A stretch of 6,284 nucleotides of DNA from an uncultured Anaerolineales bacterium (GTDB lineage Bacteria; Chloroflexota; Anaerolineae; Anaerolineales; Villigracilaceae), in NCBI GenBank assembly GCA_938008865.1, contig CALLJA010000059.1:1-6284 (forward strand), given 5' to 3'. The notes beneath the pieces were generated by a model that was not told the origin of the DNA, made no database searches, and saw nothing but the letters and a program-made list of their open reading frames with translations. Positions 1 through 4,544 of this stretch are shown one piece after another (within the stretch, counting starts at the first letter, position 1; each line of letters begins with the position of its first letter). The position numbers and the translations under genes are program-made.

Positions 1-308
1 GCGTCGAGGCGGAACCAGCCTGCGAATTTCTCGATCACCGGGCGGCCTCCCATCCGCGCCACCCAGTAGGTGATGGAGGCGCCCAGCGCGCTGCCCAGCC
101 CTGCGTACAGGCCGCCGAGGAGGATGTAGCCCGGATGGATGCCGTGCCGCTCAATCAGCATCCAGCCTGCAAAGGCCAGGATGATCTCGCTGGGGGTGAT
201 GCCTGTGGCGTTCTCGAAGGCCATCAGGCCGAACACACCCGCCCAGCCGAACTGGTCGAAGACGGTTTGCAGGGTGGAAAGTACGAAGGTCTCGATCTGG
301 TCGAACAT
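1..308 (-). CDS. DedA-family integral membrane protein, N-terminal 102 residues (runs off left edge)
   Basis: The visible 102 residues match the start of DedA (SNARE-associated/VTT domain) proteins. A short amphipathic lead (residues 1-20) is followed by a hydrophobic stretch with an E-N pair at 32-33 and the signature T-P-S-E at 38-41, leading into ILAFAGW. A Gly/Ala-rich segment (64-80) then leads to Y81-W-V-A-R85 and G-G-R (87-89), the usual GxxxGYxxGRxxGR-like stretch. DedA proteins sit in the inner membrane and are linked to lipid carrier flipping, envelope maintenance, and pH or proton-motive-force homeostasis; which role applies here cannot be told. The ATG at 308 is preceded by GAGGAG at 6-nt spacing, so the start is secure. 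The C-terminal part lies outside the window. The leader carries a riboswitch of the yybP-ykoY class, which suggests expression responds to Mn2+. Family assignment is firm, function is open. Confidence 0.88.
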   Translation of the reverse strand, partial: MFDQIETFVLSTLQTVFDQFGWAGVFGLMAFENATGITPSEIILAFAGWMLIERHGIHPGYILLGGLYAGLGSALGASITYWVARMGGRPVIEKFAGWFRLD

Positions 309-338
309 GATTGCTCCTCTAACGTGGTGGGCGGCAAT

Positions 339-372
339 AAAAAAGACCACCGCCAAAATTGGCGATGGTCTT
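339..372 (-). terminator. Riboswitch expression platform: intrinsic terminator competing with P1
   Basis: On the minus strand, AAGACCAUCGCC (372-361) pairs with GGCGGUGGUCUU (354-343) as a 12-bp stem containing one G-U pair and a six-base loop, followed by six U (344-339). On the plus strand the same position would be a C-A mismatch with no good T-tract, so the hairpin belongs to the dedA leader. Its 5' arm includes the bases 370-363 (GACCAUCG) that form the 3' side of aptamer P1. The two structures therefore exclude each other. Ligand-stabilised P1 should block the terminator and allow read-through into dedA, which starts 30 bases downstream. Confidence 0.9.
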
Positions 373-449
373 GCCTTTTGCTGAACAGCCGGGAACGAAT
401 TCCGTATTGACGACTGCACATCCCGCAAGCGGGCGGCTACTCCCCATCG
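363..449 (-). promoter_or_regulatory. yybP-ykoY (manganese) riboswitch aptamer upstream of dedA
   Basis: Read on the minus strand, this leader carries the class hallmarks in order. GGGGAGUAGC lies at 445-436, then a P2 hairpin CCCGC-UU-GCGGG (433-422). Next comes the conserved GUCGUCAA (414-407), in which CAGUCG (416-411) pairs with CGGCUG (391-386). This encloses GGAA-UUCG-UUCC, a hairpin with a UUCG tetraloop (403-392). The closing motif GCAAGACC lies at 374-367. P1 forms between CGAUGG (449-444) and CCAUCG (368-363). These elements match the Rfam yybP-ykoY family, which is known to bind Mn2+ and to control Mn exporters and related membrane proteins. The segment corresponding to P4 is very short here. 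No covariance model was run; the call rests on conserved motifs plus pairing. Confidence 0.9.
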
Positions 450-459
450 GAGTGAGCGC

Positions 460-488
460 AGTATACAAAAGGCGCAGGCGGGTGTCAA
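460..488 (-). promoter_or_regulatory. Sigma-70 promoter of the riboswitch-dedA transcript
   Basis: A perfect -35 TTGACA (488-483) is separated by exactly 17 bases from a -10 TATACT (465-460, 5 of 6 to consensus). The expected start of transcription is near 453-452, only a few bases before the first strand of riboswitch P1, which is the spacing expected for a leader riboswitch. Its strength fits a gene whose output is set by termination rather than initiation. Confidence 0.85.
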
Positions 489-519
489 TGCGGGAACTTA
501 AGAATTTTCTCATCTTGGC

Positions 520-548
520 TTGCAAAGCCCATCGGCTTGATATATTCT
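520..548 (+). promoter_or_regulatory. Possible promoter for the GH17-like gene
   Basis: TTGCAA (520-525, 4 of 6) lies 17 bases before TATTCT (543-548, 4 of 6), inside the AT-rich run at 539-548. The spacer contains the perfect inverted repeat AAGCC-CATC-GGCTT (525-538), which could be an operator or chance. The proposed -35 is about 30 bases from the divergent -35 of the dedA promoter, so the two would be back to back. The match is modest, and other -10 registers in the same run are possible. Confidence 0.35.
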
Positions 549-572
549 GGAAGTACGCTCCTCCAGCAATCG

Positions 573-580
573 AAAGGTGG
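573..580 (+). promoter_or_regulatory. Shine-Dalgarno that selects a TTG start
   Basis: AAAGGTGG differs from the anti-SD consensus AAAGGAGG by one base and lies 5 bases before the TTG at 586. The alternative GTG at 577 falls inside this motif and has no purine-rich site of its own upstream. No other in-frame start exists between 577 and the in-frame stop at 538-540. Confidence 0.6.
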
Positions 581-585
581 TCAGG

Positions 586-1980
586 TTGAAGCATCGATTT
601 CATAAGACGATATCATCCCTCGGGTTGACCCTGGCCCTGCTGGGGTTGACCCTGCTGCCTTCCGCTTCTCCCTCGCGCGGACTGCTTTCCGCCATCTGGC
701 CATTGCCCGTGGACGAGGTTCCCGCCGAGTGCGGCCAGCCCGTGGACCAGGCCTGGGTCCAGAAGGTGAGCCGCATCCGCTGGGTGGCGTATTCCTCGCC
801 CAGCCGCGCCGACGGATCCCAGCCCAGCGAGGAGGCCATCTACGCCGACCTGTCCGCGCTCAAGCGGGCGGGCTTCGACGGGTTGATCACCTACGGCGCG
901 CTGGGCGTCATGGGCAAACCGTTCCTGACCATCGCGCATGAACTGGGTTACAAGGGAGTCATCCTCGGCTTGTGGAGCCCCACCAACAAGGCGGAATTGC
1001 GCACTGCGCTTGACGCTGCCCACCTGCCCATCGTGCTGGGGTACAACATCGGCAATGAAGGTCTGTCGGGGCGGCGGGACCGCTACATGCTGACCGACCT
1101 GTGCGCGGCTATCACGTCCCTGCGCGCCGCGACGGGCAAGCCCGTGGCCACCTCCGAGGATGTCGACACCTACTATCGTCGCCCCGAGTTGTTGAAGGCG
1201 GGGGACTGGGTCTTTGCCATCGCGCATCCCTACTGGCACTGGACGAAGGATCCGCTGGCGGCGGTGCAATGGGAGATGGACCAGTACGCCGCCCTGGGAC
1301 AGCGCACCGACCGATTCGTCTTCTTCAAAGAGGTCGGCCTGCCGAGCGACGGCGCGAAGGGACTGTCCGAAGTCAATCAGGATTTCTATTACCGCGAATT
1401 GGCCAGGACTGACGTGCGTTTTGCGTACTTCGAGGGATTCGATCAACCCTCGAAGGATTACACTTCAGTCGAGCCGCACTGGGGACTCTTCCGCGCGGAC
1501 CTCTCGCCCAAGTTGGCCGCCTGGAGATTGATGGGCGTGCGGAAGTTTACGACCCAGTCCGCCGAACCGCTGCTCGGGCGGGATCGCGATGGACGGGTAT
1601 ACCAACCTTTGCTCTCTTTCGACCTGTCGACTTTGCCCGAGGGAGCGCAGATCACTTCGATCAAGTTGAAGATTCAGGTGGAGCGGACGGTGGGCTACGA
1701 CCCGCTGAAGAATGGTCAGCACATGGTGGTGGATGTGTGCAGGACCAAGCCCGCGCGGATTCCCAGCCTAACCTGTGAGTCGAACATGGGAACCCTGGGC
1801 CGTTTCCTCGGCGACGGCTGGTACGTGCTCGATGTGGACGCCGACGCCCTGAACGCTATCCAGTCAGGCGGGCAGGCCCAGTTCCGCCTGCGACTAGTGG
1901 GCGCGGGGACCAAGGATGTGCCGCGCTCCTACTACATGCTCCACGCGGAGAGCCCGATTTTGGTGATTCGCTTCGAGTAA
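586..1980 (+). CDS. Exported GH17-like glycoside hydrolase with C-terminal DNRLRE-like domain
   Basis: The protein is 464 residues from the TTG start; a GTG at 577 would add three. Residues 1-28 are a basic N-terminus plus a hydrophobic core, a Sec signal peptide or signal anchor, so the protein acts outside the cytoplasm. Residues about 60-318 resemble the (beta/alpha)8 fold of glycoside hydrolase family 17 (beta-1,3-glucan-active enzymes and relatives). YNIGNEGL carries the likely acid/base E158, KEVGLPS carries the likely nucleophile E249, and HPYW (214-217), FDQPSK (285-290) and EPHWGLF (296-302) line the expected loops. From about 321 to the end, Q-P-L-L-S-F-D-L followed by L-P-E-G-A-Q-I-T-S-I-K-L-K-I resembles a DNRLRE/CBM96-type beta-sandwich found at the ends of secreted enzymes; it holds two cysteines (385, 397) that might pair. 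It diverges from dedA and ends at convergent terminators, so it is probably monocistronic. The fold is likely; the substrate is not known. Confidence 0.75.
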   Translation: MKHRFHKTISSLGLTLALLGLTLLPSASPSRGLLSAIWPLPVDEVPAECGQPVDQAWVQKVSRIRWVAYSSPSRADGSQPSEEAIYADLSALKRAGFDGLITYGALGVMGKPFLTIAHELGYKGVILGLWSPTNKAELRTALDAAHLPIVLGYNIGNEGLSGRRDRYMLTDLCAAITSLRAATGKPVATSEDVDTYYRRPELLKAGDWVFAIAHPYWHWTKDPLAAVQWEMDQYAALGQRTDRFVFFKEVGLPSDGAKGLSEVNQDFYYRELARTDVRFAYFEGFDQPSKDYTSVEPHWGLFRADLSPKLAAWRLMGVRKFTTQSAEPLLGRDRDGRVYQPLLSFDLSTLPEGAQITSIKLKIQVERTVGYDPLKNGQHMVVDVCRTKPARIPSLTCESNMGTLGRFLGDGWYVLDVDADALNAIQSGGQAQFRLRLVGAGTKDVPRSYYMLHAESPILVIRFE

Positions 1981-2001
1981 AAAACGCCGTCGGGGACGGC
2001 G
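1979..2001 (-). terminator. Second terminator for the site-2 protease transcript, overlapping the opposing stop codon
   Basis: On the minus strand CGCCGTC (2001-1995) and GACGGCG (1991-1985) form a perfect 7-bp stem with a 3-base loop, directly followed by six T (1984-1979). The last two T come from the TAA stop codon of the plus-strand gene. On the plus strand there is no T-tract, so it works only leftward. It lies downstream of the stronger convergent terminator and would act as a backup. Confidence 0.65.
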
Positions 2002-2012
2002 GCGAAGTAATG

Positions 2013-2043
2013 AAAAGGGTCCGCAAGTTCTGCGGACCCTTTT
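2013..2043. terminator. Bidirectional intrinsic terminator between convergent genes
   Basis: A perfect 13-bp inverted repeat, AAAAGGGTCCGCA (2013-2025) and its complement (2031-2043), encloses the loop AGTTC. Each arm ends in four A or T, giving a GC-rich stem plus T-run in both directions. It lies 32 bases after the GH17-like stop codon and 2 bases after the site-2 protease stop codon, and should end both transcripts. Confidence 0.9.
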
Positions 2044-2045
2044 GG

Positions 2046-3146
2046 TTATATTCCGTACACGCCGCCTGCCGTGCGCAGCGCCGAGCGGATCATCAGGAAC
2101 TCGGTGATGTTTTCGGCGGTGATTAGGCCCACTAGCCGCCCCAGGTGGGTGACGGGCAGGGCCTTGGCGCCCGACTCTTGCAAACGCATCAACGCGCTCT
2201 CGACCATCTCATACGAGTCGACCTCGGGCAGGCTCCCGCGCATCACGCCAACCACAGGCGCAGACTGTCCCTGGCTCGACAGGGCGGCGATGAAGGCGTC
2301 CCGTTCGAGGATGCCGATCACACGGCCCTCGCCGTCCACCACAGGAAAGTCATGCTGTGAGCCCGCCAGGACCAGCCCCACCACACGGGCCAGGTTGTCG
2401 CGCGGGCTGAGGGTCTGGAAATCGGTCATCATGGCGCGGGTGACGGGGATGCCGCTGATGGAGTTCTTCATCTGCACCAGGCTGGCTTCCTGCGACGCGC
2501 CGATCCACACGAAGAAGGCGATGAAGAGCAGGAAGGGATTATTGAACAAACCCCAGAAGCCCAGCAGGAAGGCCATGCCCTGGCCGATGCTGGCGGCGAT
2601 TTGTGTGGCGCGGACGTAGTCCATGCGCATGGCGAGGATGGCGCGTAACACCCGTCCGCCGTCCATGGGGAAGGCGGGGATCAGGTTGAACAGCACCAGC
2701 GAAATGTTGACGGTCATCAGGCGCTCGAGGAAGCTGCCCGAGGCGACGGTCAACTGGTTAAGCGGGACCAGGCTATTGGTCAGGAAGAGGTAGGCGAACA
2801 ATCCCGCGGCGATGACCACGTTGACGGCGGGTCCCATCAAAGCAACCCACAATTCCTCGATCGGCTTCTCGGGCATGCGCTCCAGGCGGGCCACCCCGCC
2901 GATGGGGTAGAGGGTGATGTCGCGGGTCTTGATGCCGTACTTGCGGGCGGTGAGGGCGTGACCATACTCGTGCAGCACCACACAGGCGAACAGCGCGAGG
3001 ATGAACAGGATGCCGTTAAAGACTTCGCCCCAACTCTGATGTTCGAGCCAGTGGCTGACTCCCACCCAGCCGATCAGCAAGAGAAAGGTGGCGTGGACAT
3101 ACACGTCGATGCCAGCAAAGCGGCCAAGTTTCCATTGCCATTTCAT
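2046..3146 (-). CDS. Site-2 protease (M50B intramembrane metalloprotease) with two CBS domains
   Basis: The protein has 366 residues, the usual length for CBS-containing S2P proteins. Hydrophobic segments lie at about 18-34, 45-59, 103-123, 142-156 and 185-216. The zinc site is complete: H59-E60-Y-G-H63 in the second segment and D162 in the motif N154-L-I-P-A-F-P-M-D162-G-G. Residues about 231-290 and 297-355 are a tandem CBS pair (FPVVDGEGRVIGIL and ALPVTHLGRLVGLIT are the typical core strands), likely an adenine-nucleotide-sensing module in the cytoplasm. The family cleaves transmembrane segments, often of anti-sigma factors or signalling proteins, but no candidate substrate gene is visible nearby. 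The start at 3146 is supported by AAGGAG (3160-3155) at 8-base spacing. The gene has its own promoter and two downstream terminators, so it is probably a single-gene unit. Nothing looks broken. Confidence 0.93.
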   Translation of the reverse strand: MKWQWKLGRFAGIDVYVHATFLLLIGWVGVSHWLEHQSWGEVFNGILFILALFACVVLHEYGHALTARKYGIKTRDITLYPIGGVARLERMPEKPIEELWVALMGPAVNVVIAAGLFAYLFLTNSLVPLNQLTVASGSFLERLMTVNISLVLFNLIPAFPMDGGRVLRAILAMRMDYVRATQIAASIGQGMAFLLGFWGLFNNPFLLFIAFFVWIGASQEASLVQMKNSISGIPVTRAMMTDFQTLSPRDNLARVVGLVLAGSQHDFPVVDGEGRVIGILERDAFIAALSSQGQSAPVVGVMRGSLPEVDSYEMVESALMRLQESGAKALPVTHLGRLVGLITAENITEFLMIRSALRTAGGVYGI

Positions 3147-3200
3147 AGTTTCAACTCCTTGTTATGAGGAGAGATTCTAAAACCAATTTATTAGAAAAAT

Positions 3201-3229
3201 GTTATAAAAATTCTATCAGGAACTATCAA
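3201..3229 (-). promoter_or_regulatory. Sigma-70 promoter of the site-2 protease gene
   Basis: TTGATA (3229-3224, 5 of 6) and TATAAC (3206-3201, 5 of 6) are separated by 17 bases. The predicted start of transcription is near 3194, giving a leader of about 48 bases before the ATG. The -35 overlaps the T-tract of the terminator of the upstream oxoamine synthase gene. TGATAG occurs twice, once over the -35 and once in the spacer; whether a regulator binds there is unknown. Confidence 0.75.
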
Positions 3230-3253
3230 AAAAGCCGCCATCACTGGCGGCTT
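3228..3253 (-). terminator. Intrinsic terminator after the oxoamine synthase gene
   Basis: On the minus strand AAGCCGCCA (3253-3245) pairs with TGGCGGCTT (3240-3232) around the four-base loop GTGA, followed by a T-run (3233-3228). It begins 19 bases after the stop codon at 3273 and ends the ligA side transcript before the site-2 protease promoter. Confidence 0.9.
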
Positions 3254-3272
3254 GATTCCTTTGGGGGTGGCG

Positions 3273-4484
3273 CTACGAAATCACTCCCAATTTCTTCCCA
3301 GCCTCGATGATGACGTTCATTGCGCGGTCGATCTCGTCGTGCTCGTGCGCGGCGGTGACGGTGGCGCGCAGGCGGGCAAGTCCCTCGGGGACGGCGGGTG
3401 AAACCACGGGCAGGATGAAGACGTCGTGGTGCTGTCCCTCGCGGGTCATGGCGAAGGCCACCTCGTCCGAGCCGCAGATGACGGGCACGATGGCGGTCTC
3501 GGTCAACAGCGTGTCGAAGCCTGCGGATTTGAGTCCGCCGATGAACTGCTTCGTGTTGGCGTTGAGTTGCTCGATGCGCCAGGGTTCGTCGAGGATGACC
3601 TTGAAGGCTTCGTTGGCGGCGGCGGCCTGCGCGGGCGGCAGGGCGGCCGAGAAGATGTAGGCGCGGCTGGCGTGGCGCAGGTAGTTGATGATTTCTGTTT
3701 TCGCGGCCACATATCCGCCCACCGAAGGGATGGTCTTGCTGAGCGTACCCATCTTGATGTCGATCACGTCGCCCAGACCGAAATGTTCCTCGATGCCCGT
3801 GCCCGTCTTGCCGAGCACGCCCACCGAGTGGGCCTCGTCGATCATCAGCCAGGCGTTGTACTTCTTGCACAACTCGACCATCTTGGGCAGGTCGATGATG
3901 TCGCCGTCCATCGAGAAGACCGAGTCGGCGATGACCAGTTTGGCGGCGCCGTCGGGGATGTTCTTGAGCATGGTCTCCAGGTGAGCCATGTCATTGTGCT
4001 TGAAGCGGCGGAACTCCGAGCCTGACATCAAACAGCCGTCGACGATGGAGGCATGATTGAGTTTATCCGAGAGAACATAGTCGCCGCGACCCATCAGGGT
4101 CGAGACCACGGTCAGATTGGTGGCGTAGCCCGAGGTGTAGGTGACGGCGGCTTCGGCGTGCTTGAAGTGGGCGATGGTCTCTTCCAACTCGGTGTGGATG
4201 GAGAGAGTCCCCGCCAGCGTGCGGACGCCGTGCGTGCCCGTCCCGTATTTGGCGACGGCCTTCTGCGCGGCCTCGTTGATGCGCGGGTGGCCGACCAGGC
4301 CGAGGTAGCTGTACGAAGCATACATGCCCATCACGCGCCCATTGACGAGCACTTTCATGCCAGGCAGGATCTCCTGCACGGGTTGGTTGTAAAAATAAAG
4401 GTCGTTGGCCTTGAGCATCGAGACGCGGTCGGTGAAGGCTTGAATGCGGCGGGTGACCGCATCGTCGGTATGATGTAGATCCAT
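3273..4484 (-). CDS. Alpha-oxoamine synthase family PLP enzyme (KBL/BioF/serine palmitoyltransferase-like)
   Basis: The 403 residues cover the complete fold-type I aminotransferase-like domain of the alpha-oxoamine synthases. These enzymes condense an amino acid with an acyl-CoA and release CO2: 2-amino-3-ketobutyrate CoA ligase (KBL), 8-amino-7-oxononanoate synthase, serine palmitoyltransferase and 5-aminolevulinate synthase. Visible landmarks are YSYLGLVGHP (58-67), the glycine-rich GTGTHGVRTLAGT (81-93), TSGYATN (117-123), the LNHAS motif with the PLP-stacking H144, D216-E-A-H219 for the PLP pyridine nitrogen and carboxylate contacts, and TLSK with the Schiff-base K250. The C-terminal PAVPEGLARLRATVTAAHE (365-383) is the family's closing motif. 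After the lysine the sequence is T-I-P-S-V-G-G, with Pro253 where many relatives have Gly. The SDKLNHASIVDG stretch recalls KBL, but the substrate cannot be fixed from sequence. No threonine dehydrogenase or biotin gene is visible next to it. AAGGAG at 7-base spacing supports the ATG at 4484. It lies 60 bases after ligA on the same strand. Confidence 0.88.
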   Translation of the reverse strand: MDLHHTDDAVTRRIQAFTDRVSMLKANDLYFYNQPVQEILPGMKVLVNGRVMGMYASYSYLGLVGHPRINEAAQKAVAKYGTGTHGVRTLAGTLSIHTELEETIAHFKHAEAAVTYTSGYATNLTVVSTLMGRGDYVLSDKLNHASIVDGCLMSGSEFRRFKHNDMAHLETMLKNIPDGAAKLVIADSVFSMDGDIIDLPKMVELCKKYNAWLMIDEAHSVGVLGKTGTGIEEHFGLGDVIDIKMGTLSKTIPSVGGYVAAKTEIINYLRHASRAYIFSAALPPAQAAAANEAFKVILDEPWRIEQLNANTKQFIGGLKSAGFDTLLTETAIVPVICGSDEVAFAMTREGQHHDVFILPVVSPAVPEGLARLRATVTAAHEHDEIDRAMNVIIEAGKKLGVIS

Positions 4485-4527
4485 TGTGTTGCTCCTTATG
4501 ATTCGTGCTTCCCAACGGGGTGGGCTG

Positions 4528-4533
4528 ATTATA
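4528..4533 (-). promoter_or_regulatory. Consensus -10 box before the oxoamine synthase gene, no clear -35
   Basis: TATAAT (4533-4528) is a perfect -10 in the ligA-oxoamine synthase gap, 43 bases before the ATG. At 16-19 base spacing the upstream sequence is GC-rich, with nothing close to TTGACA and no TGn extension. It may be a weak or activator-dependent internal promoter; otherwise the gene depends on read-through from ligA, since no terminator lies between them. Confidence 0.35.
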
Positions 4534-4544
4534 CCGCGGGCATT

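Noticed and set aside
525..538. Inverted repeat AAGCC-CATC-GGCTT as an operator
   Set aside because: Five base pairs only; placed between weak promoter elements and without a second copy, so not listed as its own feature.
135..603. Small frames across the dedA start and leader (65-94 codons)
   Set aside because: They run over the dedA coding sequence, the riboswitch and the promoter; no conserved peptide or SD, and the structured RNA explains the sequence.
613..1446. 277-codon open frame on the minus strand opposite the GH17-like gene
   Set aside because: Low-complexity Gly/Arg/Gln-rich translation with no motif; antisense shadow of a gene with signal peptide and catalytic motifs.
3175..3196. 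Inverted repeat TTCTAA...TTAGAA near the site-2 protease transcription start
   Set aside because: Only six A/T-rich pairs with a 10-base loop in AT-rich DNA; too weak to call an operator or leader structure.
3241..4025. Several 100-210-codon frames overlapping the oxoamine synthase on both strands
   Set aside because: Arg/Pro/His-rich or Val/Asp/Gly-rich translations typical of alternative frames in GC-rich DNA; none has its own ribosome binding site or domain.
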